Assembly: GCF_031450785.1 (NCBI RefSeq)
Contig: NZ_JARTWB010000002.1
Span: 62,001-126,000, forward strand
Reading direction: 5' to 3'
DNA from: Caballeronia sp. LZ062
Lineage (GTDB): Bacteria; Pseudomonadota; Gammaproteobacteria; Burkholderiales; Burkholderiaceae
Length of the DNA: 64,000 nucleotides
This document shows, piece by piece, positions 42,907 to 55,873 of the stretch (its first letter is position 1; each line of letters starts with the position of its first letter). Made by a program: the position numbers and the translations under genes. The notes under the pieces are model-generated. The model ran no database searches. It worked only from the letters and a program-made list of their open reading frames with translations, and was not told the DNA's origin.

Positions 42907-43860
42907 ATGAGCAACACAGTGAACAACATCGATCCGAAGGTCTTCGGCAAAGTGGCGGTGCTTCTCGGCGGGAATTCCGCCGAGCGCGAAGTCTCGCTCA
43001 ATTCGGGCCGCCTCGTGCTGGAAGGGCTGCGCGACGCGGGCGTCGACGCGCATCCGTTCGATCCCGCCGAGCGCCCGCTGTCGGATCTGAAGGCGGAAGG
43101 CTTCGAGCGCGCGTTCATCGCGCTGCACGGCGGCTATGGCGAGAACGGCCAGTTGCAAGGCGCGCTGGACTTCTACGGCATTCGCTATACGGGCAGCGGC
43201 GTGCTCGGCTCGGCGCTCGGCATGGACAAGCTGCGCACCAAGCTCGTGTGGCAGCAGACCGGCATTCCGACGCCGCCGTTCGAAACCGTCTATCGCGGCG
43301 ACGACTATGCCGAGCGCGCGCAGGAGATCATCGCGAAGCTGGGGCTGCCGCTTTTCGTTAAGCCGGCGAGCGAAGGGTCGAGCGTCGCGGTCATCAAAGT
43401 GAAGAGCGCAGAACGGCTTGCGCCGGCGCTGGAAGAAGCCGCCAAGTTCGACAAGATCGTAATCGTGGAGAAGAGCATCGAGGGCGGCGGTGAGTACACG
43501 TGCTGCATCGCGGGCGATCTCGATCTGCCGGTCATCAAGATCATTCCGGCGGGCGAGTTCTACGACTATCACGCGAAGTACGTCGCCGACGACACGAAGT
43601 ATCTGATTCCGTGCGGCCTGACGGACGCTGAAGAAGCGCGCATGAAGCAACTGACGCAGCGCGCGTTCGACATGCTCGGCTGCACGGACTGGGGCCGCGC
43701 CGATTTCATGCTGGACGCCGACGGCAACCCGTACTTCCTCGAAGTGAACACGGCGCCGGGCATGACGGATCACTCGCTGCCGCCCAAAGCGGCGCGTGCG
43801 GTCGGCATCAGCTACAAGGACCTCGTTGTGAAGGTGCTGTCCCTCACCCTCAAGAACTGA
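42907..43860 (+). CDS. ddl: D-alanine-D-alanine ligase
   Basis: The product is 317 residues from the ATG at 42907. An in-frame start at 42853 would overlap murC and add 18 residues that the family lacks. ATP-grasp enzyme: [52 protein letters not shown] and [18 protein letters not shown]. It makes the D-Ala-D-Ala dipeptide used by MurF. This is the ddlB position of the dcw cluster. The ribosome-binding site is weak. Confidence 0.95.
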   Translation: MSNTVNNIDPKVFGKVAVLLGGNSAEREVSLNSGRLVLEGLRDAGVDAHPFDPAERPLSDLKAEGFERAFIALHGGYGENGQLQGALDFYGIRYTGSGVLGSALGMDKLRTKLVWQQTGIPTPPFETVYRGDDYAERAQEIIAKLGLPLFVKPASEGSSVAVIKVKSAERLAPALEEAAKFDKIVIVEKSIEGGGEYTCCIAGDLDLPVIKIIPAGEFYDYHAKYVADDTKYLIPCGLTDAEEARMKQLTQRAFDMLGCTDWGRADFMLDADGNPYFLEVNTAPGMTDHSLPPKAARAVGISYKDLVVKVLSLTLKN

Positions 43861-43872
43861 CGAAGCGCAAAC

Positions 43873-44625
43873 ATGTGGAACAACGTTCGCCAGATGAATC
43901 TTGCCGCCAGCGCGCTGCACGCCATGCTCGTGCTGATGCTGCTGTGCGCGGCGGGCGTCTATGCGATCCAGCGTCCCGAGTTCCGGCTGCGCGAGATTCA
44001 GATCGACGGCGACACCTCGCACATCAATTCGCCGACGGTGCGGGCGAGCGTCGTAGGACACCTGAAGGGCAACTTCTTCACCGTCGATCTCGACACCGCG
44101 CGGACCGCGTTCGAACAAATGCCGTGGGTGCGCCGAGCGAGCGTGCGCCGCGTGTGGCCGAACGCGATCGCGGTGACGCTGGAAGAGTACAAGCCGCTCG
44201 GCACGTGGGGCAGCGACCAGCTGGTGAGCGTGGACGGCGAGCTATTCACCGCGAATCAGGGTGAGCTCGACGACGATCTGCCCGCGTTCGACGGTCCCGA
44301 CGGCACGGCGAAGGAAGTGGTCGCGCGGTATCGCGACTTCCAGAAATGGTTTGCGCCGCTCGACGCGCAGCCGGAGGAAGTCACGCTCTCGCCGCGTTTC
44401 GCGTGGACCGTGAAGCTCTCGAACGGCACGCAGATCGAACTGGGCCGCGAGCGCAATCAGGACACGCTGTATGACCGCTGCAAGCGTTTCGTCGCGTCGT
44501 GGGCATCGGTGACGGGGCGGTGGGGCAAGGAGATCGAATATGCGGATTTGAGGTACCCCAACGGCTTCGCGATACGCGCCGCCGGCATGCGCTTCATCAA
44601 CGACACCGACAAGGCCAAGAAGTAA
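43873..44625 (+). CDS. ftsQ: Cell division protein FtsQ
   Basis: The product is 250 residues. Short cytoplasmic N-terminus, membrane helix at about 14-36 (LHAMLVLMLLCAAGVYAI), then the POTRA domain (FRLREIQIDGDTSHINSPTVRASVVGHLKGNFFTVDL) and the FtsQ beta domain (PWVRRASVRRVWPNAIAVTLEEYKPLGTWG). It recruits FtsL and FtsB and downstream divisome proteins. It lies 12 bp after ddl. Confidence 0.94.
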   Translation: MWNNVRQMNLAASALHAMLVLMLLCAAGVYAIQRPEFRLREIQIDGDTSHINSPTVRASVVGHLKGNFFTVDLDTARTAFEQMPWVRRASVRRVWPNAIAVTLEEYKPLGTWGSDQLVSVDGELFTANQGELDDDLPAFDGPDGTAKEVVARYRDFQKWFAPLDAQPEEVTLSPRFAWTVKLSNGTQIELGRERNQDTLYDRCKRFVASWASVTGRWGKEIEYADLRYPNGFAIRAAGMRFINDTDKAKK

Positions 44626-44651
44626 GCAGACATCACAGGCATGAGCACGCT

Positions 44652-45884
44652 ATGAGCAAAGACTACAAAGACCTGCTGGTTTCCCTCGACATCGGAACGT
44701 CGAAGGTGGTCGCGATCGTCGCCGAACTGAAGGGCGAAGGCCACTACGAGGTGATCGGACTCGGTCAGAGCGACTCGAAGGGGTTGAAGAAAGGCGTCGT
44801 GGTCAACATCGAGGCAACGGTGCAATCCATTCAGCGCGCGCTTGAAGAAGCCGAGCTGATGGCGGACTGCAAGATCACGAACGTCTTCACCGGCATCGCG
44901 GGCAGCCACATTCGCAGCTTCAATTCGAGCGGCATGGTCGCGATCAAGGACAAGGAAGTCACGCAGACGGACGTCGCTCGCGTGATCGAAACGGCCAAGG
45001 CGATCAACATTCCGACCGATCAGCAGGTGCTGCACATCCTGACGCAGGAATTCATCATCGACGGTCAGGAAGACGTGCGCGAGCCGATCGGCATGAGCGG
45101 CATTCGCCTCGAAGTGAAGGTGCATATCGTCACGGGCGCGGTGAGCGCGGCGCAAAACATCGTGAAGTGCGTGCGCCGCTGCGGGCTCGAAGTGAATGAC
45201 CTCATCCTGCAGCCGCTTGCGTCGTCGCTCGCGGTGCTGACCGAGGACGAAAAGGAACTGGGCGTCGTGCTCGTCGATATCGGCGGCGGCACCACCGACA
45301 TCGCCATTTTCAGCGAAGGCGCGATTCGTCATACGGCGGTGATTCCGATCGCGGGCGATCAGATCACGAGCGACGTCGCGATGGCGCTGCGCACGCCGAC
45401 GCCCGACGCGGAAGACATCAAGGTGACGTACGGCATCGCCAAGCAGGCGCTCGCGGACCCCGACGAGATGATCGAAGTGCCGGGTCTCGGCGAACGCGGT
45501 CCGCGCACGCTGTCGCGTCAGGCGCTGGCCGCGGTGGTCGAGCCGCGCGTCGAAGAGCTGTTCTCGCTCGTGCAGCAGGTCGTGCGCGAATCCGGCTACG
45601 AAGAGCTGCTGTCGAGCGGCGTGGTGCTGACCGGCGGCGCGGCGATGATGCCCGGCATGGTCGAACTCGGCGAAGACATCTTTCTGAAACCGGTGCGCAT
45701 CGGCGTGCCGGAGTACGCAGGCGGTCTCGCGGACGTCGTGCGCAACCCGCGCTATTCGACCGCCATGGGCCTGCTCGCCGAAGGACGCTCGCAGCGTATG
45801 CGCGGACGCAAGGTCGCAGTGCAGAACGGATCGATGGGGCAAGTGCTCACACGAATGAAAGACTGGTTCCTCGGAAACTTCTGA
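44652..45884 (+). CDS. ftsA: Cell division protein FtsA
   Basis: The product is 410 residues, starting at MSKDYKDLLVSLDIGTSKVV. Actin-like ATPase: phosphate-1 LDIGTSKV, the 1C domain inserted near residues 85-165, phosphate-2 VLVDIGGGTTDIAIF, and the adenosine loop VVLTGGAAMMPGMVE. The C-terminal amphipathic helix (LTRMKDWFLGNF) anchors FtsZ to the membrane. Spaced 27 bp from ftsQ. Confidence 0.96.
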   Translation: MSKDYKDLLVSLDIGTSKVVAIVAELKGEGHYEVIGLGQSDSKGLKKGVVVNIEATVQSIQRALEEAELMADCKITNVFTGIAGSHIRSFNSSGMVAIKDKEVTQTDVARVIETAKAINIPTDQQVLHILTQEFIIDGQEDVREPIGMSGIRLEVKVHIVTGAVSAAQNIVKCVRRCGLEVNDLILQPLASSLAVLTEDEKELGVVLVDIGGGTTDIAIFSEGAIRHTAVIPIAGDQITSDVAMALRTPTPDAEDIKVTYGIAKQALADPDEMIEVPGLGERGPRTLSRQALAAVVEPRVEELFSLVQQVVRESGYEELLSSGVVLTGGAAMMPGMVELGEDIFLKPVRIGVPEYAGGLADVVRNPRYSTAMGLLAEGRSQRMRGRKVAVQNGSMGQVLTRMKDWFLGNF

Positions 45885-45933
45885 AGCTTGCGCGGAACAG
45901 AGCAGTACGAAACAAACGTATTTAAGTAATGAA

Positions 45934-45939
45934 TATAAT
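45934..45939 (+). promoter_or_regulatory. Candidate minus-10 (TATAAT) between ftsA and ftsZ
   Basis: A perfect TATAAT lies in a short A/T-rich island 89 bp before ftsZ. The hexamer at minus-35 distance (AACAAA, 17 bp upstream) is poor. An internal ftsZ promoter would be normal for dcw clusters; this is a position-based suggestion. Confidence 0.4.
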
Positions 45940-46027
45940 TCGCGCCGGTACCGGCGGCTAGCGCGCGGCGAGAGGTTGCCCGATCTCTCTCCGGATAACG
46001 CCGATCTTCATTCTTGACGGAGGCAAC

Positions 46028-47224
46028 ATGGATTTCGAAATGCTGGAAACGGAAACCAACGGAACGATCATCAAGGTGGTCGGAGTTGGTGGTGCGGGCG
46101 GCAATGCCGTTCAGCACATGATCAACCGGGGTGTGCAGGGCGTCGATTTCATCGTGATGAACACCGACGCACAGGCGCTCGCACGTTCGCGCGCGCCGCA
46201 CGTGTTGCAGCTGGGCATGACCGGCCTGGGCGCAGGCGCCAAGCCGGAGAAGGGCAAGGAAGCGGCTGAAGATGCGCGCGAGCGTATCGCCGATGCACTG
46301 CGCGGCGCGCACATGGTGTTCATCACCGCGGGCATGGGCGGCGGCACGGGCACGGGCGCTGCGCCCGTGGTCGCGCAGATCGCGAAGGAAATGGGCATTC
46401 TGACGGTCGGCGTCGTGAGCAAGCCGTTCGAATTCGAAGGCGGCCGCCGTATGCGCGTGGCGGAAGCCGGCTCGCAGCAACTGGAGGATCACGTCGATTC
46501 GCTGATCGTCGTGTTGAACGACAAGCTCTTCGAGGTGATGGGCGACGACGCCGAGATGGACAAGTGCTTCCAGTGCGCAGATGACGTGCTGAACAACGCT
46601 GTCGCGGGCATTGCGGAAATCATCAACGTCGATGGTCTCGTGAACGTCGACTTCGAAGACGTGAAGACCGTGATGGGCGAGCAGGGCAAGGCGATGATGG
46701 GCACGGCGACCGTCGCCGGCGTCGATCGCGCGCGTCTCGCGGCTGAACAGGCGGTGGCGAGCCCGCTGCTCGAAGGCGTCGATCTGTCGGGTGCGCGTGG
46801 CGTGCTGGTCAACATCACGTCGAGCCGTTCGCTGCGTCTCTCCGAAACGCGCGAAGTGATGAACACCATCAAGAGCTACGCCGCTGACGACGCAACCGTG
46901 ATCTTTGGCGCGGTGTACGACGACGCAATGGGCGACGCCCTGCGCGTGACGGTGGTCGCAACGGGCCTCGGCCGCGCGGCGAAGAAGCAGCAGCAAGCGC
47001 CGATGACGCTCCTGCGCACGGGCACAGACAATCAGCCGGTCGCGCACGCGTCGCACAACACGTATGCGCCGCAGCACGGTCAGGCAACGGATTACGGTTC
47101 GCTGGACACGCCGGCTGTGTGGCGTTCGTCGCGCGAAACGGCGGCATCGCACGTGCAGGCATTGCAGGAAAAGGGCGTCGATACGTACGACATCCCGGCG
47201 TTCCTGCGCAAGCAAGCGGACTGA
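46028..47224 (+). CDS. ftsZ: Cell division GTPase FtsZ
   Basis: The product is 398 residues, with GGAGG 5-9 bases before the ATG. Tubulin-like: VGVGGAGGNAVQHM, the GTP signature GGGTGTGA at 104-111, and the T7-loop region NVDFEDVKTVM. A variable linker is followed by the conserved C-terminal peptide DIPAFLRKQAD, which binds FtsA and ZapD (the latter encoded at 56 kb). It forms the Z ring. Last gene of the dcw cluster. Confidence 0.98.
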   Translation: MDFEMLETETNGTIIKVVGVGGAGGNAVQHMINRGVQGVDFIVMNTDAQALARSRAPHVLQLGMTGLGAGAKPEKGKEAAEDARERIADALRGAHMVFITAGMGGGTGTGAAPVVAQIAKEMGILTVGVVSKPFEFEGGRRMRVAEAGSQQLEDHVDSLIVVLNDKLFEVMGDDAEMDKCFQCADDVLNNAVAGIAEIINVDGLVNVDFEDVKTVMGEQGKAMMGTATVAGVDRARLAAEQAVASPLLEGVDLSGARGVLVNITSSRSLRLSETREVMNTIKSYAADDATVIFGAVYDDAMGDALRVTVVATGLGRAAKKQQQAPMTLLRTGTDNQPVAHASHNTYAPQHGQATDYGSLDTPAVWRSSRETAASHVQALQEKGVDTYDIPAFLRKQAD

Positions 47225-47488
47225 AGTCGCGCTGTGCTCGTTGCTCGCTAGTTAGCAAGAGCAATGCAGCCACCGCAGGCACGCGCCCGGCGTGAGCCGG
47301 CGACGCAGGTTTCGCGTGGGGCGACTGTCCAAGGCCGCGTCAGCATCAGACGCCAGGCCGTGGCCAGCCGACCTCCACGAATTTGCCGACGAGCAAATGA
47401 AGCCTGAATCGTCGAGGAATGCGAGGCAAGAACTGCGGGACGATGTAATCGCAAGGATGTTCGAGCACTGACGAGGGAAGGATCGAGC

Positions 47489-47992
47489 ATGATCGAAGTG
47501 GGTGAAACGTTGCCTGATGTGCGTCTCTTCGAGTTCATCGAAGTGGCGAGCGAGGGCTGTGCCGTGGGACCGAACGGGTTCGCGGTGCGCGAGCGGACGG
47601 CCGGCAAGCGCGTGGTGATCTTCGGATTGCCGGGCGCATTCACGCCGACGTGTTCCGCCAGACACGTGCCGGGTTATGTCGAGGCGGCGGATGAATTCCG
47701 GGCCGCCGGCATCGACGAAATCTGGTGCGTTTCCGTCAACGACGCGTTCGTCATGAACGCGTGGGGACGCGATCTCCAAGCCGCGGGCAAGGTGAGGATG
47801 ATGGCGGACGGCAGTGCGCGTTTCACTCAGGCACTCGGACTGGATCAGGATTTATCCGAGCGTGGCATGGGAATCCGTTCTCAGCGTTACGCGATGGTGG
47901 TCGACAATGGCGTGGTCAAGACGCTCGCTGTCGAAGCGCCCGGAAAGTTCGAAGTCAGCGACGCTCGCAGCATCCTGGCGACGTTGAGCTGA
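47489..47992 (+). CDS. Peroxiredoxin (Prx5-like)
   Basis: The product is 167 residues. Redoxin fold with the peroxidatic cysteine in [15 protein letters not shown] and the partner segment [15 protein letters not shown]. This is the Prx5/AhpE-like group that reduces alkyl and hydrogen peroxides using glutathione or thioredoxin. GAGGGAAGGA precedes the ATG. The 264-bp gap from ftsZ shows no gene. Often found at this place in Burkholderia. Confidence 0.88.
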   Translation: MIEVGETLPDVRLFEFIEVASEGCAVGPNGFAVRERTAGKRVVIFGLPGAFTPTCSARHVPGYVEAADEFRAAGIDEIWCVSVNDAFVMNAWGRDLQAAGKVRMMADGSARFTQALGLDQDLSERGMGIRSQRYAMVVDNGVVKTLAVEAPGKFEVSDARSILATLS

Positions 47993-48171
47993 GTGCACCG
48001 GCGTCGCGTTGTCTTTGCGCAACGCTTGAAGACGCCCTCGCATTCGGCGGCAACTTGGGGCCGATGACCGGAAATGCCTCCATTCCGGCCATCGGCCCGT
48101 TCTACTTGACTGTCCCTGCGTCGCGGCGTAACACGGGGAAACAGTTGATACCACTTCGTTTGGGACGGCTC

Positions 48172-48258
48172 ACTCCGAATGGAGTATACTTCGATCTATT
48201 AGAATTCAATGAACGATTAATTCTCTTTATTGGGAATTGCTATCGGAAAAAAAAAATT
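48172..48258 (+). promoter_or_regulatory. A/T-rich leader and putative promoter of lpxC
   Basis: TATACT at 48185-48190 may be a minus-10; it is preceded by the small dyad ACTCC-GAAT-GGAGT (48172-48185). A second dyad, AGAATT/AATTCT, spans 48201-48224. A run of ten A residues (48247-48256) ends two bases before the lpxC ATG, and no Shine-Dalgarno sequence is present. The base composition contrasts sharply with the GC-rich neighbours. Confidence 0.5.
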
Positions 48259-49176
48259 ATGTTGAAGCAGCGAACAATCAAGACCGTCGTCAAAACCGTG
48301 GGAATCGGGCTTCATTCCGGCCGCAAGGTCGATCTGACGCTGCGCCCGGCACCGGTTGGAACGGGCATCGTGTTTTCTCGTATCGACCTGCCGCAGCCGG
48401 TCGACATTCCCGCGTCCGCCATGGCAATCGGCGATACGCGGCTCGCGTCCGTGCTGCAGAAGGACGGCGCGCGCGTGTCGACTATCGAGCACCTTATGTC
48501 GGCGTGCGCGGGCCTGGGCATCGACAATCTGTACGTCGATGTGACCGCCGAGGAAATTCCGATCATGGACGGCAGCGCGTCTTCGTTCGTGTTTCTCATT
48601 CAGTCGGCGGGTATCGAAGAGCAGAACGCGCCGAAGAAATTCATCAAGGTGAAGAAGCCTGTCGAAGTGCGCGATGGCGATAAATTCGCGCGTCTCGAAC
48701 CGTATTTCGGCTTCAAACTGAGCTTTACCATCGATTTCCGCCATCCCGCCGTCGATAAAACCGGGCAGGCGCTGGAAGTCGATTTCGCGACCACGTCGTA
48801 TGTGCGCGAGATTGCGCGCGCTCGCACGTTCGGTTTCGCGCATGAAGTGGAAATGATGCGCGAGCTGGGTCTCGCGCGCGGTGGCAGCATGGACAACGCC
48901 ATCGTGCTCGACGAGTACCGCATCCTGAACAACGACGGGCTGCGCTACGACGACGAGTTCGTGAAGCACAAGATGCTAGACGCGATCGGCGATCTGTACG
49001 TCGTGGGTCATCCGCTGCTCGCGTCGTACACCGCGTACAAGGGTGGTCACGCGATGAACAACATGCTGCTGCGCGAACTGCTCGCGAACGAAGAGGCGTT
49101 TGAAATCGTCACGTTCGAGGACACGCAGAAAGCGCCGCGCGGTTTCGCGTTCGATACGCAGACGGCGTTTGCCTGA
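48259..49176 (+). CDS. lpxC: UDP-3-O-acyl-N-acetylglucosamine deacetylase
   Basis: The product is 305 residues, the usual length. It catalyses the committed step of lipid A synthesis in the cytoplasm. Zinc ligands H78 (TIEHLMSA), H237 and D241 ([10 protein letters not shown]), and the catalytic-region H264 (KGGHAMNN) are all present, plus the ARTFGF segment. The ATG follows a ten-A tract rather than a Shine-Dalgarno site. It is followed by a terminator shared with the convergent gene. Confidence 0.97.
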   Translation: MLKQRTIKTVVKTVGIGLHSGRKVDLTLRPAPVGTGIVFSRIDLPQPVDIPASAMAIGDTRLASVLQKDGARVSTIEHLMSACAGLGIDNLYVDVTAEEIPIMDGSASSFVFLIQSAGIEEQNAPKKFIKVKKPVEVRDGDKFARLEPYFGFKLSFTIDFRHPAVDKTGQALEVDFATTSYVREIARARTFGFAHEVEMMRELGLARGGSMDNAIVLDEYRILNNDGLRYDDEFVKHKMLDAIGDLYVVGHPLLASYTAYKGGHAMNNMLLRELLANEEAFEIVTFEDTQKAPRGFAFDTQTAFA

Positions 49177-49204
49177 TCATCGGCAAACAGCAGGACGGAA
49201 AGGT

Positions 49205-49236
49205 GAGCGGCAGCGAAAGCGCCGCTCATTTTTTTT
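49205..49236 (+). terminator. Rho-independent terminator after lpxC
   Basis: GAGCGGC pairs with GCCGCTC around a GC-GAAA-GC inner hairpin, followed by eight T residues. It overlaps the 3' end of the convergent DciA-like gene. Confidence 0.85.
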
Positions 49237-49720
49237 GCCCGCGCCCCTGGTGACGCGCCGCCATGCGCGCGAGCGCTTCCCGTAGCGGCGAAGGCGCGAG
49301 CGTCTCGGCGAGGTCGTGCAGCGCGGACGCGCCCGCCGCGGACATGCGCGCTTGCTTCGGCGGCGGCGCTTCCTTCATCGCTTGCGGACGCACGCGGATT
49401 TTCAGCGAATTCACCGCCCAGCCGCGCTGCTGGAGATCGGACAAGAGACGCGGCTCGATGTGCCGCAAGCGCGCGGCCAGCGCGTTGTGCGCGGCAAACA
49501 GCGCGAGCACGCCATCCTTGATGAAACCGGGCTCCACGTTCGCCGCCAGATAGTCGGGCAAGAGCGCGGTGAGATCGCGCTGCAACGCCGCGACTTGCTC
49601 GACGCCCCCGCGCAGCGCGCGAAACGCGTCCGTGCGATCGAGCACGTCGGCCAGCGCTTGCGGCCGGCGCGGATCGAACCGTCCCGGGCCGGACCTTGAA
49701 TTTGTAGAAAAGCGGCTCAT
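49226..49720 (-). CDS. DUF721/DciA-like protein
   Basis: The product is 164 residues. N-terminal basic, then the DUF721 core (LQRDLTALLPDYLAANVEPGFIKDGVLALFAAHNALAARLRHIEPRLLSDLQ). The tail has the LKIRVRPQ motif. DUF721 includes DciA, the ancestral loader or operator of the replicative helicase DnaB in bacteria lacking DnaC, so a replication role is plausible by family membership. Divergent from secA across a 295-bp gap and convergent with lpxC. Confidence 0.75.
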   Translation of the reverse strand: MSRFSTNSRSGPGRFDPRRPQALADVLDRTDAFRALRGGVEQVAALQRDLTALLPDYLAANVEPGFIKDGVLALFAAHNALAARLRHIEPRLLSDLQQRGWAVNSLKIRVRPQAMKEAPPPKQARMSAAGASALHDLAETLAPSPLREALARMAARHQGRGQKK

Positions 49721-49875
49721 TTTTACTCAGCGGACGCCTGATGCGACCGCTCGATTGTACCGCGCGCCTGCCGTCCGCTTCTGTCTGACGCCCGCCGCGA
49801 AAGCCCGCGCGGCCAAGCTTTCAACGCGTTGACTGTCGCGTCTCGCCGACGCCCGCAGGCCCACGCCGACGCAAG

Positions 49876-50015
49876 ATGTACTTGACTCGCGTGCTAAAAT
49901 TCCCGATTCGAATCTCACCCAATGGACTTAAGTCGCCGAGGTTTTCCGAGCCCGGACGCAGTGGCTGCAGCTGGCACACGCGCCCGTCCGAAGCCGCGAC
50001 GCAGACACTGATCCA

Positions 50016-50019
<4 letters not shown>
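49876..50019 (+). CDS. Possible 47-codon upstream frame coupled to secA
   Basis: An ATG at 49876 opens a frame beginning [10 protein letters not shown] and ending with a TGA that overlaps the secA ATG (ATGA). It has one tryptophan and no signal peptide or recognised arrest motif. Its own ribosome-binding site is weak. The stop/start overlap is suggestive of translational coupling, but a frame this short can arise by chance, and a TAAAAT inside it could be the secA minus-10. Low confidence. Confidence 0.22.
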
Positions 50020-52829
<2,810 letters not shown>

Positions 52830-53015
52830 CGAACTGTCCGTCCGACAAATGAGGCAAGCGACGCAGCAATGCGTCGTTTGTCTTTGCAAAGCCGAGTACG
52901 GGCTGCGCTGCCCGCCCGGCGTATCACGGCGTTCCCGGTCTCCCGGCTGCGTCAGTCTTTCACAGCGTGCCGGCGAATGCGAGCCGGCACTCGCCACCTT
53001 CAGCGAGTCGCGAAC

Positions 53016-54257
53016 ATGGCTGTCAACTTCCCCTCGATCGATCCCGCCGCGCTTCATCCGGTCTCAGGCGTCACGTTAGGCTGGGCCGAAGCGAATATCC
53101 GCAAGCCGGATCGCAAGGACGTGCTCGTGATTCGCGTCGATGAAGGCGCGACGGTCGCGGGCGTGTTCACGCAAAACCGCTTCTGCGCGGCGCCGGTGAC
53201 GGTCTGCCGCGAGCATCTGGACGGGGTGCGCGCGGGCGGCAAGGGCATTCGCGCGCTGGTCGTGAACACGGGCAACGCGAACGCCGGCACGGGCGAGCCG
53301 GGTATGGCGCACGCGCGCGAGACCTGCGCGGAACTGGCGCGTCTCGCGGGCGTCGAGCCGCAGCAGATCCTGCCGTTCTCGACAGGCGTGATTCTGGAGC
53401 CGCTGCCCATCGACCGATTGAAAGCGGGGCTGCCCGCGGCGCTTGCCAATCAACAGGCCGCGCACTGGTTCGACGCCGCGCAAGCCATCATGACCACCGA
53501 TACGCTGCCGAAAGCCGCGTCGCGTCAGGTGCAGATCGACGGCCACACGGTCACGCTGTCCGGCATCAGCAAGGGCGCGGGCATGATCAAGCCGAACATG
53601 GCGACGATGCTCGGCTTCCTCGCGTTCGACGCCGCCGTCGCGCAGCCGGTCCTCGACGAGCTGGTGAAGCACGTGGCGGATCGCTCGTTCAACTGCATCA
53701 CCATCGATGGCGATACGTCCACCAATGATTCGTTCATCCTGATCGCGTCGGGCAAGTCGAGCCTGCCCGCCATCGCGTCGACGGATTCGCCCGCTTTCGC
53801 CGCGTTGCGCGACGCGGTCACATCCGTGGCGCAGGAACTCGCGCAGTTGATCGTGCGCGACGGCGAAGGCGCCACCAAGTTTATGACCATCACGGTCGAA
53901 GGCGGCAAGGACGTCGCGGAGTGCCGCCAGATTGCCTACGCCATCGGTCATTCGCCGCTCGTGAAGACGGCGTTCTACGCGTCGGACCCGAATCTCGGCC
54001 GCATTCTCGCCGCCATCGGCTATGCAGGCGTGACGGATCTGGACGTCGGCAACATCGACCTGTATCTCGACGACGTGCTCGTCGCGAAGGCGGGCGGACG
54101 CAATCCCGACTACCGCGAGGAAGACGGTCAGCGCGTGATGAAAAAGAGCGAGATCGCCATTCGCGTGTTGCTCGGCCGCGGCCAGCAGCAGGCGACCATC
54201 TGGACCTGCGACCTCTCGCACGACTACGTGAGCATCAACGCGGATTACCGCTCATAA
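53016..54257 (+). CDS. argJ: Bifunctional glutamate N-acetyltransferase/amino-acid acetyltransferase
   Basis: The product is 413 residues, starting at [19 protein letters not shown]. The autoproteolysis site lies in [14 protein letters not shown] (cleavage before the T gives alpha and beta chains). [13 protein letters not shown] and DGDTSTNDS are also typical. It recycles the acetyl group from N-acetylornithine to glutamate in arginine synthesis. The in-frame upstream extension to 52869 is not family-like. A short gap of 30 bp leads to the ATPase gene. Confidence 0.95.
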   Translation: MAVNFPSIDPAALHPVSGVTLGWAEANIRKPDRKDVLVIRVDEGATVAGVFTQNRFCAAPVTVCREHLDGVRAGGKGIRALVVNTGNANAGTGEPGMAHARETCAELARLAGVEPQQILPFSTGVILEPLPIDRLKAGLPAALANQQAAHWFDAAQAIMTTDTLPKAASRQVQIDGHTVTLSGISKGAGMIKPNMATMLGFLAFDAAVAQPVLDELVKHVADRSFNCITIDGDTSTNDSFILIASGKSSLPAIASTDSPAFAALRDAVTSVAQELAQLIVRDGEGATKFMTITVEGGKDVAECRQIAYAIGHSPLVKTAFYASDPNLGRILAAIGYAGVTDLDVGNIDLYLDDVLVAKAGGRNPDYREEDGQRVMKKSEIAIRVLLGRGQQQATIWTCDLSHDYVSINADYRS

Positions 54258-54287
54258 AGCGCTTGATCGGCGCGTAAAGAAAGAGAC

Positions 54288-55151
54288 ATGGACAAACTTG
54301 AACAATTTCTCACGCGCGCCGAAGCGGTCCTGGCGCGCATCGAAGGGATGCTTCCGCCGGCCGCGCCGGAAATAGACTGGGAATCGGCTGTGGCGTTTCG
54401 CTGGCGCAAGCGGCAAGGGCGCGGCTTCTTGCAGCCGGTGCCGGCCATCTCGCAGATTGCGCTCGACGACCTGCAAAACATCGACCGCCAGAAGGCGCTC
54501 ATCGAGCAGAACACGCGGCAGTTCGTCAACAAGCTGCCGGCCAACAACGTGCTGCTCACGGGCGCGCGCGGCACGGGCAAGTCGTCGCTCATCAAGGCGT
54601 GCCTCAATGCGTACGCGAAGGACGGCCTGCGCCTGATCGAAGTCGACAAGGACGATCTGCACGACCTCGGCGATATCGTCGATCTGATCTCGACGCGGCC
54701 CGAGCGTTTCATCGTGTTCTGCGACGATCTTTCGTTCGAAGAAGGCGAATCGGGCTATAAGGCGCTGAAAGTGGCGCTGGACGGCTCGGTCGCGGCGCAG
54801 TCGGACAACGTGCTGATCTATGCGACCTCGAACCGCCGACATCTGCTGCCCGAGTACATGAGCGACAACGAGACCTACAAGCACACGCCCGATGGCGAGA
54901 TTCATCCCGGCGAAGTGGTCGAGGAGAAGATTTCGCTGTCCGAACGCTTCGGGCTCTGGGTCAGCTTCTATCCGTTCAAGCAGGACGACTATCTGTCGAT
55001 CGTCGGACACTGGCTGACGCATTTCGGCTGCGATGCGAGCGAAGTCGAAGCCGCTCGCGGCGATGCGCTCGTCTGGGCGCTGGAGCGTGGATCGCGCTCG
55101 GGCCGCGTGGCGTGGCAATTCGCACGCGACTGGTCGGGCCGCAAGCAATGA
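54288..55151 (+). CDS. AAA-type ATP-binding protein (DUF815)
   Basis: The product is 287 residues. After a helical N-terminus (MDKLEQFLTRAEAVLARIEG) comes Walker A GARGTGKSS and a Walker-B-like IVFCDDLSFEEGE, then a sensor-1 ATSNRRHLLPEYM. This is the DUF815 family, common in proteobacteria between argJ and mutT. The molecular role is not established. It overlaps the mutT start by four bases, so the two are probably co-translated. Confidence 0.88.
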   Translation: MDKLEQFLTRAEAVLARIEGMLPPAAPEIDWESAVAFRWRKRQGRGFLQPVPAISQIALDDLQNIDRQKALIEQNTRQFVNKLPANNVLLTGARGTGKSSLIKACLNAYAKDGLRLIEVDKDDLHDLGDIVDLISTRPERFIVFCDDLSFEEGESGYKALKVALDGSVAAQSDNVLIYATSNRRHLLPEYMSDNETYKHTPDGEIHPGEVVEEKISLSERFGLWVSFYPFKQDDYLSIVGHWLTHFGCDASEVEAARGDALVWALERGSRSGRVAWQFARDWSGRKQ

Positions 55152-55606
55152 GCGGCGCGCCGGACGCTTCGGACTTTTCGAGTGCTTCGGGCGATCTCGC
55201 TCCCGATGGCCGCAAGGTGACCGAAGTTGCCGTCGGCGTGATGGTGCAGCCCGGCGGCCGCTATCTGCTCGCGCAGCGCCCCGAAGGTAAGCCCTACGAG
55301 GGCTACTGGGAATTTCCGGGCGGCAAGCTCGAACCGGGCGAAAGCGTCGAAGCGGCGCTCGGGCGTGAGTTGCACGAAGAACTCGGCATCGACGTGACCT
55401 CCTGCAAGCTCTGGCGCACGCTCGAGCACGACTATCCGCACGCCTACGTGCGGCTTTTCTTCTGCAAGGTGACGGAGTGGAGTGGCACGCCGCTCGGCCG
55501 CGAAGGGCAGGCTATCGCGTGGCAGACGCTGCCCGTGGAAGTCGGGCCGCTGTTGCCCGCCGCGATTCCCGTGCTGGAGTGGCTCGCGGCGGAAGAGCAG
55601 CGATAG
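55148..55606 (+). CDS. mutT: MutT-type Nudix hydrolase (8-oxo-dGTP diphosphatase)
   Basis: The product is 152 residues from the ATG overlapping the ATPase stop. Complete Nudix box GGKLEPGESVEAALGRELHEELGID, preceded by the LLAQRPEGKPYEGYWEFPG segment characteristic of MutT. It removes oxidised dGTP from the nucleotide pool. The convergent yacG stop is 6 bp away. Confidence 0.9.
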   Translation: MSGAPDASDFSSASGDLAPDGRKVTEVAVGVMVQPGGRYLLAQRPEGKPYEGYWEFPGGKLEPGESVEAALGRELHEELGIDVTSCKLWRTLEHDYPHAYVRLFFCKVTEWSGTPLGREGQAIAWQTLPVEVGPLLPAAIPVLEWLAAEEQR

Positions 55607-55612
55607 TGCGCG

Positions 55613-55804
55613 TTAGTTGAGGCCGCCGTGCGAGTCGTCGTCCGGCGGCGTTTCCTGAGAATTACCGGAAATACGATACTTCTCGGTCGCCCAAGCGCCG
55701 AGATCGATTTGCTTGCATCGCTCGGAGCAGAACGGACGGAAGCGGTTTTCCGGGACCCAGCGCACTTCTTTCTCGCAGGTCGGGCATTTGACGACAGTGG
55801 TCAT
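55613..55804 (-). CDS. yacG: DNA gyrase inhibitor YacG (zinc-binding)
   Basis: The product is 63 residues. Four-cysteine zinc motif CPTC ... [14 protein letters not shown], followed by KYRI and an acidic tail. The family binds GyrB and inhibits gyrase in E. coli. It is the last of the zapD-yacG pair, a pairing conserved in many proteobacteria. Confidence 0.93.
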   Translation of the reverse strand: MTTVVKCPTCEKEVRWVPENRFRPFCSERCKQIDLGAWATEKYRISGNSQETPPDDDSHGGLN

Positions 55805-55873
55805 GACGGTGAGACGTTTTGGATTGAGCCAGCGTTGATCGACATTCGATCATATAAGGGCGAAGCGCGTGGT

